Shown here piece by piece: positions 9,103 through 18,163 of a stretch of 64,000 nucleotides of DNA. The notes under the pieces are model-generated. The model did not search any database. It saw only the letters and a list, made by a program, of their open reading frames with translations, and was not told the origin of the DNA. Source of the DNA: Senimuribacter intestinalis (GTDB lineage Bacteria > Bacillota > Clostridia > Peptostreptococcales > Anaerovoracaceae); the NCBI GenBank assembly GCA_943192975.1, contig CALPCJ010000001.1:310001-374000 (forward strand), in the 5' to 3' direction. Position 1 is the stretch's first letter, and every line of letters begins with the position of its first letter. Made by a program: the position numbers and the translations under genes.

Positions 9103-10110
9103 CTATAATTCAATCGTCTGCCCCAGTCCTGCTTTTTCTGCTTCTTTCAGCGCCAGCATACCGGTCAGAAGGTCCAAAAGGGCTGTGCCTGTCGCATCGA
9201 AGACGGTAATCTGGTCTTCACTTTCTCTGCCGGAAGCCTTTTTCGCAATCACATCGCCGATTAAGCCTGCAATATCTGCTTCCTTCAGGATTCCCTTTTT
9301 AATTGGAATTTCAATTTCTCCAACTTCCACACACTGCTTAATGTCATCGACAAATACCTTCGCATCCGCAAAGATTTCCGGATCGATTTCCTCTTTTCCG
9401 CTCATATCGGAACCGATGCAGGAGAAATGTGTTCCGGGTTTTACCCATTCCTTCTTAATAATCGGCTCTCTGGACGGTGTCACGGTAATGATAATGTCGC
9501 TTTCTGCAGTTGCCTTTGCGATATCCTCGACCGCTTCAAAGGACGCGTTCACATCCTCCATCCCAAAATCTGTTTTCAACGTATCTCTAAGGCCGCCTGC
9601 AAAACGCTGCGCGTTTCCAAAATCCAGCCCATCGTAAATCATAACTTTCTCAAGCTGTGGGAAGCTAAGCAGGGTGGCTGCCGCCTGGAATGTCGCCACA
9701 TGACCCGCTCCTACAATCAAAAGATTCTTCGCATCCTTTCTTGCCAATAGTTTTGCGCCGATTGCGCCTGCCGCGCCGGTTCTGATGCCTGTAATATGGG
9801 ATCCGTCTACGATACCCAGCGGCGCGCCGTTCCTTGCGTCGAAAATTAAAATCGTTCCCAATAGAGCCGGAAGACCTACTTTATCGTTATCCTCAAACCA
9901 GGATACAGACTTCAGACCGTAAATGCCAGCGGACTTCAGCCAGCCCGACTTGATATCCATTTCGGCCTTCTCTTCCTCAAAAATTTCAGTAATCAGCGGC
10001 CAAATCACTGCGTCATCAGCCGATTGTGCCCGGTATACTTCTTCAATGGCGGAAATCACGTCCTGCATGTTCAGCACCTGCTTCGTCTCCTCCATCTTCA
10101 AAACTTTCAT
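9103..10110 (-). CDS. Ornithine cyclodeaminase / mu-crystallin family protein
   Basis: 335 residues from the ATG at 10110; a GTG three codons upstream (10119) is nearer to the AAAGGAG site and is an alternative. The protein has the family's substrate-site lysine (GLKSVS, K67), the conserved ITGIRTGAAGAIG (107-118) and the NAD-binding GAGHVA (134-139). Ornithine cyclodeaminase converts ornithine to proline and ammonia; relatives act as alanine, lysine or pyrroline-carboxylate enzymes. As first gene of the operon with arginine deiminase, conversion of ornithine to proline (to be reduced fermentatively) is the most economical reading, but the family is promiscuous. Confidence 0.85.
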   Translation of the reverse strand: MKVLKMEETKQVLNMQDVISAIEEVYRAQSADDAVIWPLITEIFEEEKAEMDIKSGWLKSAGIYGLKSVSWFEDNDKVGLPALLGTILIFDARNGAPLGIVDGSHITGIRTGAAGAIGAKLLARKDAKNLLIVGAGHVATFQAAATLLSFPQLEKVMIYDGLDFGNAQRFAGGLRDTLKTDFGMEDVNASFEAVEDIAKATAESDIIITVTPSREPIIKKEWVKPGTHFSCIGSDMSGKEEIDPEIFADAKVFVDDIKQCVEVGEIEIPIKKGILKEADIAGLIGDVIAKKASGRESEDQITVFDATGTALLDLLTGMLALKEAEKAGLGQTIEL

Positions 10111-10266
10111 GTGAATCACTTTTATTTCGCATCTCCTTTCTGCACAATTTGTAAACACTTTACTTTGTATGCTTTCATTGTATCGTGAAAAAAATATCAA
10201 TTTTTAAGTATATATATGATTTATTTCCGATTCTTTTGGTATTTTTCCAATCAATTTCCCTGAAAA

Positions 10267-10320
10267 TATTTGTATAATAATATGAAATATATTGTAAAAT
10301 GAAGGAGGGGCACGGAATAT
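10267..10320 (+). promoter_or_regulatory. Probable -10 and ribosome site of the PucR gene in the divergent spacer
   Basis: The AT-rich spacer between the cyclodeaminase gene and pucR holds TATAAT at 10273-10278 without a convincing -35, then GGAGGGG 8 bases before the ATG at 10319. I could not settle the promoter of the leftward arginine operon; TACAAT-like boxes exist near 10180 but lack a good -35. Confidence 0.35.
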
Positions 10321-11473
10321 GGCACTAACAGTAAAAGACCTTTTAGAATTGAACTCTTTGAAAGGCTGCCGGCTCATTGCCGGAGAAAACGGACTTTCAA
10401 AACCAATCATATCTGCCGGCATCGCAGACTTTGAATTTGCAGATTTCGCAGATCCACACGAAAAAGACGTATTTCAACGTGACTCTCTAGTACTCAGCAC
10501 GATGCTTTTCGCAAAGGGAAACCCTTCTCTTATTTTGTCTGCTGTGAAGAGTTTCTATGATTTAGGTATTTCAGCCTTTGCATACAAGCCTTCCATTTTC
10601 GAGTTTCTTCCACTGGAGGTTATTGATTTCGCAAATCAAATGGACTTTCCAATCATAGAATTTTCTACAAACCAGTTTATTGATGAAATTATCTTTGACA
10701 TCATGGATGCGGTAAGAAAGGACAATGATGATTTTTTCTCGGAAGAAAATATAGACAAAATGATTTCTGACGGCATGACAAAAGCCCAAGTCTACGCACT
10801 CAGCAAAAACGTTTCTCTTAAATTCAAAGAGCATATCATGGCAATCTATCTAAAGAGCAGCTGCCACGAGTTTCAGCTGGAACTGGATCGCTACCACCGC
10901 AAATTTTCTCTCAATCGTGCTCTGGTGCAGAAGGCGCTTTTATGTAAATACAAAAACGGTCTTTTCGCAGTTTTGACGGCTCGCCAAAATAACGAAAAGC
11001 ACTTTTCCATCATTTTGCAGGAATTAATCGAATTTCTGTCTATTCCCACAGAGAATTTATATATCAGCTGCAGTGGAATTCACAATCCGTTCAAGGATTT
11101 GGATCAATGTATCAGAGAAAGCTATTACACTCATCTGGCCTCCCTTGCGGAAGGAAAACACTTTCACAGCTTTTCTCAAATCGGTCCATGGCAGCTTCTC
11201 ATTCCATACGCCCAGTCTGATGTGATGAAGGATTATATGAATTCCCGCATTCAGCCGATTTTAGAAAAGCAGGATTTTTATGATACTCTGCGGGCGCTGA
11301 CGCTCTGCCGCGGCGATATTTTCAAAACAGCCAGTCTCTTAAATTGCCATCACAACACCGTCCGCTACCGTCTTAGCAAAATCAAGCAGTTCCTCTTCAG
11401 CGCAGAAATGAGCGACCAGGAATTTTATGCGGATATTTCTCTTGCTGTGCGGCTTTATATGCTGCAGGAATAG
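10319..11473 (+). CDS. PucR-family transcriptional regulator (arginine cluster)
   Basis: 384 residues. The N-terminus (TVKDLLELNSLKGCRLIAGE, then GLSKPIISAG) is the PucR N-terminal ligand-sensing domain, and the C-terminus (CRGDIFKTASLLNCHHNTVRY, then RLSKIKQFL) is the PucR-type helix-turn-helix. GGAGGGG is well placed before the ATG. It is divergent from the arginine/ornithine operon and is its natural candidate regulator. PucR proteins generally activate purine or amino-acid catabolic operons in response to a metabolite. It is shorter than the two other PucR proteins here (501 and 525 residues) and clearly a separate paralog. Confidence 0.92.
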   Translation: MALTVKDLLELNSLKGCRLIAGENGLSKPIISAGIADFEFADFADPHEKDVFQRDSLVLSTMLFAKGNPSLILSAVKSFYDLGISAFAYKPSIFEFLPLEVIDFANQMDFPIIEFSTNQFIDEIIFDIMDAVRKDNDDFFSEENIDKMISDGMTKAQVYALSKNVSLKFKEHIMAIYLKSSCHEFQLELDRYHRKFSLNRALVQKALLCKYKNGLFAVLTARQNNEKHFSIILQELIEFLSIPTENLYISCSGIHNPFKDLDQCIRESYYTHLASLAEGKHFHSFSQIGPWQLLIPYAQSDVMKDYMNSRIQPILEKQDFYDTLRALTLCRGDIFKTASLLNCHHNTVRYRLSKIKQFLFSAEMSDQEFYADISLAVRLYMLQE

Positions 11474-11518
11474 TGAATTTTTTCCTTGCGTAGATTTGTC
11501 AAATTGAGTATAGCATAG

Positions 11519-11700
11519 CAGATAACAATTCCTAAAGAAATCATTGTAAAGCTCGCATCCGGAAAACAACCGGTATTTGATACCGTAGATGCCCTCTTTG
11601 ATAAATTGGAGACAGAATGATTATTTTGCTAGATGTAGGACACCAAGACATATTGAAGCAATTCTAGAATTTGTTCAAAATAAAATAGAAGTGAGGTTTC
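11519..11700 (+). pseudogene. Short decayed coding remnant downstream of pucR
   Basis: After an in-frame TAG (11516) a 33-codon frame without a start reads ITIPKEIIVKLASGKQPVFD onward and ends in LETE at a TGA (11618) that overlaps an ATG (11617) by the ATGA arrangement seen in coupled genes. The second frame, MIILLDVGH, stops after 16 codons, but a frame change continues as HIEAILEFVQNKIE. The codon pattern looks protein-like and resembles the end of one small gene and a frameshifted start of the next, for example a toxin-antitoxin pair. I do not recognise the family. Confidence 0.3.
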
Positions 11701-11727
11701 CTCGCCTTTATTTCATTTTTTATTAAT
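11680..11727 (+). terminator. Terminator after pucR (convergent spacer)
   Basis: A hairpin with core GTGAGG / CCTCGC and an A/T-rich lower stem is followed by a T-run. It lies between the converging PucR genes ending at 11473 and 11743. Confidence 0.5.
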
Positions 11728-11742
11728 TTTTAACGCACAACA

Positions 11743-13248
11743 TTACGAAAGCCGCAGCAGCGCCGCTGCCTGATAGATTTCAAACAAGAAAGGCATCGTC
11801 TCAAAGTCCTTTCCAAGCAACTTTTTCATTTTATTCAAACGATATAAAACGGTATTTCTGTGAGTATGAAGCAGTTCTGCCGTTTTTTTAATCTGTCCGC
11901 CTGCATCGAGCAAATGTACTGAAAGCGTCAGCACCAGATTTTCCTCTGGACTGTCCAGAACCGGCGAAATCAAGCGCAAATAATGTGATCCTGCTTCCGT
12001 ATACTGCATATCTGCCGCACGTTTTGCGAAGGCAAGCTGCTCTGCGTTCAAAAGCTTTTCCTGTGGATAAATCTTTTCCGCACAGGCAAAATAATTGCAA
12101 AACAATTCATACTCAGCCCGAATATCATCATACAGCGATACAGAAAAAAGCGCCGCCCCAGACTCTGCAGACAGAATATCCTCACAGGAAAAGTATTCCA
12201 GCAAGTATTCTTCCTCCACCGTAAAAAAGGAAACTGTATGCTCTCCGAGTACATCGATAATCACATCCTGGTCAAAAGACTCAAACTTTTTCCGCAAAAG
12301 AGACAGCGCAGTTCTATCTGAATGCGTTATAAATAGTACCGTTCGGTATTTTTCCAAAGCAAGCCTTTGTTTTTCCGCAATCTGGGCAGCCAGCCTCCTA
12401 TCCCCTTTCAGCACAGCGGGAATCAGAAACTCCCGACTATAGGTATCCAGATTGTAATTCCAGGTTGCGGAAAAAAGCCGAATCACCGAAATTGCGTCGC
12501 TCAAAACCTGTATTGACAATGAATCATATTGACTGACTGCCAACAAAATCAACTCATTTCCATTATTTCCCGTAAAACTCTGCCGATAATAAATTCCCCT
12601 GCTTCCCTGAAAAGACAGTTTATCCTTTCTCATGCAATACTCCGCGATGATCTGATTAAGCGGAAACACATTTCCCTGCGGCCAAAAGGAGGATGCAATC
12701 ACGCCCAGCTTCCCATCGCATAGAATGAACGCCGCTCTCGCGTAATCACTGAGCAAGCTCAAAACACATTCGATATTTCTATGTTCTGCTGAAAGAGCCG
12801 CAATCCTCTGCATCATCTGTTCCGCGAAGAACTGCTGATTTGTCCTTTTCAGAAAGACCGCATTCATCACATCTGTAATAACATCACTGTACTTCAGTCC
12901 CATATCCCCGCCAGGCAACACGATGATTGGAAGATTCAGCTGATTCCCAACCTCAATTACCTTCTGATCTATCCTCTGTAAAATTACATCCGTGTAAAAA
13001 AGTATCACGCCGGCACAACCCATTCGCTTAAATCTTTTCAGAAGCCTACACTGCGCCTCTACATCCTTTCGCACACTGTAAAATGCTGTAATACACAAAT
13101 CATTAGGTACAAAAATCTCATCATTTCTATCATCGAATTCTAATACGGACACCGTATTAACGATGGCGTCAAGCCCCTTCTCTCCCGCCGCCACCTTTCC
13201 GAGTCGAAGAGAAGGCAATGTAAGGCATTCTCTGACTGTTAAATACAT
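11743..13248 (-). CDS. PucR-family regulator of cassette A
   Basis: 501 residues. It starts with the PucR N-terminal domain (YLTVRECLTLPSLRLGKVAA) and ends with the PucR helix-turn-helix (GGQIKKTAELLHTHRNTVLY, then RLNKMKKLLG). AGGAG lies 6 bases before the ATG. It is divergent from the NCS1 permease, DUF917 and M20 genes. The arrangement and length mirror the 525-residue PucR at 36310, which sits the same way beside a paralogous set. The likely inducer is the compound imported by the permease or its product; PucR sensors of purine degradation respond to such intermediates. No membrane segment is present. Confidence 0.92.
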   Translation of the reverse strand: MYLTVRECLTLPSLRLGKVAAGEKGLDAIVNTVSVLEFDDRNDEIFVPNDLCITAFYSVRKDVEAQCRLLKRFKRMGCAGVILFYTDVILQRIDQKVIEVGNQLNLPIIVLPGGDMGLKYSDVITDVMNAVFLKRTNQQFFAEQMMQRIAALSAEHRNIECVLSLLSDYARAAFILCDGKLGVIASSFWPQGNVFPLNQIIAEYCMRKDKLSFQGSRGIYYRQSFTGNNGNELILLAVSQYDSLSIQVLSDAISVIRLFSATWNYNLDTYSREFLIPAVLKGDRRLAAQIAEKQRLALEKYRTVLFITHSDRTALSLLRKKFESFDQDVIIDVLGEHTVSFFTVEEEYLLEYFSCEDILSAESGAALFSVSLYDDIRAEYELFCNYFACAEKIYPQEKLLNAEQLAFAKRAADMQYTEAGSHYLRLISPVLDSPEENLVLTLSVHLLDAGGQIKKTAELLHTHRNTVLYRLNKMKKLLGKDFETMPFLFEIYQAAALLRLS

Positions 13249-13321
13249 CTCACTCTCCTGTTGACTTTCCTGTACACTTTCTGCTTATCCTTATATTATA
13301 TCTTCTGGCTATCTATCCGGA

Positions 13322-13351
13322 TTGAGCAATTGCCCAAAAAATTCGTATAAT
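13322..13351 (+). promoter_or_regulatory. Promoter and candidate operator of cassette A
   Basis: TTGAGC (13322-13327) and TATAAT (13346-13351) with an 18-bp spacer form a good sigma-A-type promoter about 75 bases before the permease start. The -35 box lies inside a near-palindrome TTGAGCAATTGCCCAA (13322-13337, 14 of 16 symmetric), a candidate PucR site. Confidence 0.6.
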
Positions 13352-13428
13352 CTTTGGCATATTTACATTTCAGAAAATTCCTCCTTTTGCTAAAATGTCG
13401 AAAAAGGCAACCTGAAAGGAGGTTATTT

Positions 13429-14697
13429 ATGAGTAACAACAAAGAAGTAAACGCACTTGCGCCTATTTCCAAAGATCAAAGAGAAAGCTGGGTTTCCCTT
13501 GCCCTTGTGCAGGCCGGTATCTGTGTCTGTGTACCCGCATTTCTCATGGGCGCGCTCCTCGTCGAAGAAATGAATTTTTGGCCGGCAATCTGGGCAGGTA
13601 CCGCGGGTGCCGTCCTCGTTGTAGCGGCAATGATTATCATCGGTTTTATCGGCTGTGATCTCGGACTGGCAACCTGTACCATTACAGAATCCACTTTTGG
13701 CAAAAAAGGTTCCAGGTACATCGCCAGTACTATCTTTATGATTAACCTAATCGGCTGGTTCGGTATCAACAACGGGGAGTGCGCCATGTCTTTTACCAAC
13801 TTCATGAGCGAATGCTACGGAATTCATTTCCCCTATACCGCATCCTGTATTCTCTGGGGCATCGTCATGACCGTTACCGCCGTCTTCGGCATCAAAGCGG
13901 TAGAAAAGCTGGACTATGTGTCTATCCCGGTGCTTCTGATTGTCATGATTGTCGGCACAGCCATGGCTGTCAACCTCAACGGTTTGCAAACTGTAAACAC
14001 ACCCATTGAACCGACGATGACATTTATGGAAGGCGTCATTTTATCTTTTGATTTCTTTGCGGTCGGCATTATTACCAGTTCCGATTTCACCAGATTTCAA
14101 AAATCAAGAAAGGATACAGTCTTATCCGTTACCATCGGCGTATTCCCGTTAACCATCATCACCCTTGTCATCGGCGCTATGCTGACCAAAATCGCGAACG
14201 AATATGATATCAGCATGGTCTTGATTAAAGTTGGCATTCCGCTGCTGGGCGTCATTTCCCTGATTCTTTCCACCTGGACAACTAACTCAACCAACGCCTA
14301 CACCGGCGCGCTCAACGCAGTAAAAACGTTTAATGTTCCCGACAACAGACGGCGCGAGGTTACACTGGCAGTAGGCTTTGTGGGCACACTGCTGGGAGTT
14401 ACCGGCATTGTCGATAATCTGTCCACTTTCATAGGTTTTCTTGCCTATCTTGTTTGCCCGATTGGCGGCATCATGCTGGCAGATTATTTTATTCTTGGAA
14501 AAGGAAAGTCAGAAAACTGGCGTTCCAGAGACGGATTCTGCATCTCAGCCATCATTGCCTGGGCGGTATCAGCCGTCCTGTCGTACATCATTAAAATTGA
14601 TTTTTCGTCAATTCTGTTCGCGGCAGTCATCTTTATCGTCATCGAACGATACATACCGGCACTGGCGAGGGATAAACAAAAAGTAGAAAAGGAGTAA
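13429..14697 (+). CDS. NCS1-type cytosine/purine permease (cassette A)
   Basis: 422 residues from the ATG at 13429 with AAAGGAGG upstream; an ATG 75 bases earlier lacks a site. It has about 12 membrane segments and NCS1 (CodB-like) features: SLALVQAGICVCVPAFLMG near residue 25, ATCTITESTFGKKGSRY, and GMDF-like NLIGWFGIN. NCS1 carriers import nucleobases, hydantoins, allantoin or related compounds with a cation. It is the first of three tightly spaced genes (4 bases to DUF917). The paralog at 34844-36124 shares the same N-terminal motif almost residue for residue. The substrate is unknown; a cyclic ureide or hydantoin fits the neighbours. Confidence 0.9.
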   Translation: MSNNKEVNALAPISKDQRESWVSLALVQAGICVCVPAFLMGALLVEEMNFWPAIWAGTAGAVLVVAAMIIIGFIGCDLGLATCTITESTFGKKGSRYIASTIFMINLIGWFGINNGECAMSFTNFMSECYGIHFPYTASCILWGIVMTVTAVFGIKAVEKLDYVSIPVLLIVMIVGTAMAVNLNGLQTVNTPIEPTMTFMEGVILSFDFFAVGIITSSDFTRFQKSRKDTVLSVTIGVFPLTIITLVIGAMLTKIANEYDISMVLIKVGIPLLGVISLILSTWTTNSTNAYTGALNAVKTFNVPDNRRREVTLAVGFVGTLLGVTGIVDNLSTFIGFLAYLVCPIGGIMLADYFILGKGKSENWRSRDGFCISAIIAWAVSAVLSYIIKIDFSSILFAAVIFIVIERYIPALARDKQKVEKE

Positions 14698-14701
14698 AAA
14701 C

Positions 14702-15796
14702 ATGAAAACATTAACAAAACAGGAAGTATTCGATATGATATACGGCTGCACCATTCTCGGTACTGGCGGTGGCGGAAGCCTTCTTCGCGGACTGGAAATG
14801 CTGGAAAAGGATTTTGCCGAAGGAAAAGAGCTAAACATGATTTCGCTGGATGAGCTGCCTGACGACGGCATGATCGCGACCCCTTATGGCTGCGGCGCGC
14901 CGATTAAGGAAGGTGAAGGTCTGGACCCGAAATTTGACAGACTTCCAAGACTCGATGATTCTCCGGCTGTACTGGCTTTCAGAACGCTGGAAGAATACCT
15001 GGGTGAAAAATGCTGCGCCGTTTCCTCTACGGAGCTAGGCGGCGAAAACACTGCCGAAGCGCTGCACATCGCCTGTCAGCTTGGTCTTCCTATCGTAGAC
15101 AGCGACCCTACCGGGAGATCTGTACCGGATCTGCAGCACACCACTTACTACGTACACGACCTTCCAATTTATCCTCTTGCACTGGCGACAAATTTCGGCG
15201 AAACCATGATCATCAAAAACGTCATCGATGATTTCCGTGCCGAAGACATCGTCAGAGCGGTCGTCGTGGCAAGCGGCAACGAGCTGGGCGGCGTAGACCA
15301 TCCGATGCGCTGTGAAGTCTACAAGAAAAGCGTCATTCCTGATGCGCTTACCTATGCTATGAATATCGGCAAAACACTGCGCGAAACCAAATCCGCGGGC
15401 GGAGATGTGGCTGCCGCTCTTGCAGACAGCTTCGATGGAAAAATACTTTTCAAAGGCACAATCGGGGAAACGCCTTGGGAGAGCCGGGACGGATTCAACT
15501 TCGGCAACATCCATATCAACGGAATTGGAAGCTTCCAGGGTGAAACCTATCGCATCTGGATTAAAAACGAAAATATCGTGTCATACAGAAATGAGGCTGT
15601 CGACGTCAGCGTCCCTGACCTGATCTGCATGGTGGATAAAAATGGAGAGCCTGTTACGAACCCTAACTGGGTCAAGGATATGGAGGTTACCGTATTCGCC
15701 CTTCCTGCGCCGGAAATCTGGAAGACGCCAAAGGGGCTTGAAGTCTTCGGTCCGAGAAGCTTCAACTTCGATTTCGATTATAAGCCATTTAAATAA
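14702..15796 (+). CDS. DUF917 family protein (cassette A)
   Basis: 364 residues, full length for DUF917 (Pfam PF06032, named after S-methyl-thiohydantoin desulfurase in recent versions, related to hydantoinase folds). It opens with YGCTILGTGGGGSLLRGLEM (residues 14-33), followed by DELPDDGMIATPYGCGAP and later SSTELGGENTAEALH and DPTGRSVPDLQHTTYY, all repeated closely in the paralog at 33730. AAGGAG precedes the ATG. It lies 4 bases after the permease and 21 before an M20 dipeptidase. The reaction is unknown; hydrolysis or opening of an imported heterocycle is inferred from family and context. Confidence 0.9.
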   Translation: MKTLTKQEVFDMIYGCTILGTGGGGSLLRGLEMLEKDFAEGKELNMISLDELPDDGMIATPYGCGAPIKEGEGLDPKFDRLPRLDDSPAVLAFRTLEEYLGEKCCAVSSTELGGENTAEALHIACQLGLPIVDSDPTGRSVPDLQHTTYYVHDLPIYPLALATNFGETMIIKNVIDDFRAEDIVRAVVVASGNELGGVDHPMRCEVYKKSVIPDALTYAMNIGKTLRETKSAGGDVAAALADSFDGKILFKGTIGETPWESRDGFNFGNIHINGIGSFQGETYRIWIKNENIVSYRNEAVDVSVPDLICMVDKNGEPVTNPNWVKDMEVTVFALPAPEIWKTPKGLEVFGPRSFNFDFDYKPFK

Positions 15797-15817
15797 ACGG
15801 GAAAGGAGTTTGTCTCC

Positions 15818-17077
15818 ATGCTGAAAAGTTTATTGGAATTAGTTGAAATACCCAGTATTACAGGAGCAGCGCCGGTGCAGGATCCGGATTACGGCTTTCT
15901 TCCTTACGGAAAGCCTGTATTCTCCGCGCTGCAGTATGTACTCAAGCTCTGCGATACATTGGGTTTTGAAACGAAAAACCGCGATAACAGAATCGGCTGG
16001 GCACAGATCGGAGAAGGGGATTCTCTCATCGGAATCCTCGTTCATCTGGACGTTGTTCCACCAGGGAGCGGCTGGGAAACCACTCCCTTTTCCGCCGTAG
16101 TCAAAGATGGGAAACTGTACGGACGCGGCGTCATTGACGATAAGGGACCTGCAATCGCTGCGATTTACGCCATGAAAGATTTGCTGGATACAGGCGTCAA
16201 ACTGAATAAGCGAATCCGCATTATCTTCGGCTGTCAGGAGGAATCCGGCAGCTGGGAAGATATCGCGTATTACAAAGCGCATGAGGATATCCCTGACTGC
16301 GGATTCACACCGGATGCGGATTTTCCTGTAATTTATGCCGAAAAACGCATTCTGGAAGTACGGCTGCGTTATCCGAAATCTGCCACAAAAATTATACAGA
16401 TTGAAGGCGGCATCGCCATTAACGCAGTGCCCGATACGGCGCAGCTGACCCTTTCCAACGGTCAAAAGGTTTACGGCGAAGGAGTCTCAGTTCACGGCAG
16501 CATCCCTGAAGAGGGAAAAAACGCTATCGCGGATATGCTCTCTAAAATTCAAAAGTCCGACGCCTTTGCCTCATTTTACATGGATAAAATCGGTTTTACT
16601 GTTTTCGGTGAAAACCTGGGCTGCAATTTTTCAGATGAGGACACCGGTCCTCTCACATGCAGTGCAGGCGTCATCTCCAGCGATGAAACAGACATTATCA
16701 TCGATCTGGACATCCGCTGTCCTGCTTCTATCCTTTCCTGTCAGGTCATGGATGGTATCACCGGGCAAATCGCACCGTATGGCGCAAAGGCTGAACTTCT
16801 CTTTGAAAATCAGCCGGTTCTGCTGAAAAAAGACAATCCTGTGCTGACGCAGCTTTTGTCCGCTTACCGAACCATTACCGGTGATTTTCAGGGAGCGCCT
16901 ATTGCTATCGGCGGCGGAACTTACGCAAGAGCCATGGAAAACATTGCTGCTTTCGGCCCGCTGCTTCCCGCCAGACCTATTACAGAGCACGGCAACGGCG
17001 AATGTGTTGCCATTGAAGATCTTACAACAGCTCGCCGCATCTACAGACTGGCCTTTGAAAAGCTTCTGAAACTATAA
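15818..17077 (+). CDS. M20 family dipeptidase, PepV/Sapep-like (cassette A)
   Basis: 419 residues. The dizinc site is visible: HLDVVP (H76, D78), GRGVIDDKGP (D107), the catalytic pair in CQEESG (E141-E142) and TPDADFP (D166/D168); GGGTYARAMEN near residue 365 is the PepV-type C-terminal motif. These enzymes remove an N-terminal residue from dipeptides or hydrolyse N-acyl/carbamoyl amino acids. AAAGGAG precedes the ATG. As the last gene of cassette A it probably acts on the product of the DUF917 step, for example an N-carbamoyl or peptide-like intermediate. A bidirectional terminator follows. The paralog at 32441-33718 is the corresponding gene of cassette B. Confidence 0.92.
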   Translation: MLKSLLELVEIPSITGAAPVQDPDYGFLPYGKPVFSALQYVLKLCDTLGFETKNRDNRIGWAQIGEGDSLIGILVHLDVVPPGSGWETTPFSAVVKDGKLYGRGVIDDKGPAIAAIYAMKDLLDTGVKLNKRIRIIFGCQEESGSWEDIAYYKAHEDIPDCGFTPDADFPVIYAEKRILEVRLRYPKSATKIIQIEGGIAINAVPDTAQLTLSNGQKVYGEGVSVHGSIPEEGKNAIADMLSKIQKSDAFASFYMDKIGFTVFGENLGCNFSDEDTGPLTCSAGVISSDETDIIIDLDIRCPASILSCQVMDGITGQIAPYGAKAELLFENQPVLLKKDNPVLTQLLSAYRTITGDFQGAPIAIGGGTYARAMENIAAFGPLLPARPITEHGNGECVAIEDLTTARRIYRLAFEKLLKL

Positions 17078-17109
17078 ACTAGTTTGAAACTCCTATAAAC
17101 AGTCCAACG

Positions 17110-17149
17110 AAAAAACCCCACGTGACTTATATCAAGCGTGGGGCTTTTT
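17110..17149. terminator. Bidirectional terminator between cassette A and arcC
   Basis: Stem CCCCACG (17116-17122) / CGTGGGG (17137-17143) is flanked by an A-run on the left and CTTTTTC on the right, so it works in both directions for the converging M20 and carbamate kinase genes. Confidence 0.85.
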
Positions 17150-17166
17150 CAATACTATACAAATCT

Positions 17167-18111
17167 TTATGCAAAGGAGATAGCTGTTCCGGTTTTTCCT
17201 TCTAATGCTTCGATGGCTTTATCTAAAGACGTGATAATGGCTTTTTTGTTTGGATTTGCTCTGACAAACTTCATCGCCGCTTCTACCTTCGGCAGCATGC
17301 TGCCCGGCGCGAACTGTCCTTCCTCGATGTACTTCACCGCTTCTTCCAGGTTCAGATTGTCCAGATTCTTCTGATTCGGTTTGTTGAAGTTAATCGCAAC
17401 CTTTTCCACCTCAGTCAGAATCATCAGCACATCCGCATCCACCTGTTCAGCCAGAAGTTCTGCTGCAAAATCCTTATCGATCACTGCCGCAACGCCTTCC
17501 ATGGAACCGTCAGCGTTTTCTACTACAGGAATGCCGCCGCCCCCGCAGGAAATCACAATGGACGAATCCCACAGTTTTTTAACTGCGTCGATTTCAACAA
17601 TCTTTCTCGGAAGGGGAGATGCCACCACCCGTCTAAAGCCTCTTCCGGCGTCTTCCTTCATGGTGTATCCCTTTTCTTCTTCCAGTGCTTTGGCTTCCGC
17701 TTCCTGATAGAACGGACCAATCGGTTTGGTCGGATTCTGAAACGCCTTGTCGCTCTTTTCCACAATCATCTGGGTAGCTACAGTCAGAACCGGAATGTTC
17801 TTGCCTCTTTTGCTCAGGGCATATTTCAGCGCCTGCTGCAGGTGATATCCGATGTAGCCCTGAGACATTGCGCCGCATACATCAAAAGGCATTGACGGTG
17901 TCACGTCTTTGGCGGTTTCAGAAGCCAGAAGAATTCTGCCTACCTGTGGGCCGTTTCCGTGTACCAATCCGATTTCATACCCTTTGCAGCTGATGTCCGC
18001 GATATATTCGCAGGTTTTCTTTACCACTGCAAGCTGTGCTTCCGCAGTCGCTTCGCTTTTTCCGGACTGCAGCGCATTTCCTCCTAAGGCAATTACAATT
18101 TTTTCTGCCAT
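17167..18111 (-). CDS. arcC: Carbamate kinase
   Basis: 314 residues, normal for carbamate kinase of the amino-acid kinase fold. The N-terminus IVIALGGNAL (5-14), the HGNGPQVGRI motif (about 50-59), the SQGYIGYHLQQAL segment and the CGGGGIPVV segment are diagnostic. It makes ATP from carbamoyl phosphate and ADP, the energy-yielding last step of the arginine deiminase pathway. The gene ends the run NhaC, PHP phosphoesterase, arcC and is separated from arcA and the carbamoyltransferase by cassette A. AAGGAG lies 10 bases before the ATG. Confidence 0.97.
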   Translation of the reverse strand: MAEKIVIALGGNALQSGKSEATAEAQLAVVKKTCEYIADISCKGYEIGLVHGNGPQVGRILLASETAKDVTPSMPFDVCGAMSQGYIGYHLQQALKYALSKRGKNIPVLTVATQMIVEKSDKAFQNPTKPIGPFYQEAEAKALEEEKGYTMKEDAGRGFRRVVASPLPRKIVEIDAVKKLWDSSIVISCGGGGIPVVENADGSMEGVAAVIDKDFAAELLAEQVDADVLMILTEVEKVAINFNKPNQKNLDNLNLEEAVKYIEEGQFAPGSMLPKVEAAMKFVRANPNKKAIITSLDKAIEALEGKTGTAISFA

Positions 18112-18163
18112 TTCTGTCTTTCTCCTTTTTGATTATTGTTAAGTCTCTTTATTTTATATTCGG

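Noticed and set aside
11519..11700. Insertion-sequence fragment
   Set aside because: No inverted ends, target duplication or transposase motif could be seen; left as an unknown coding remnant.
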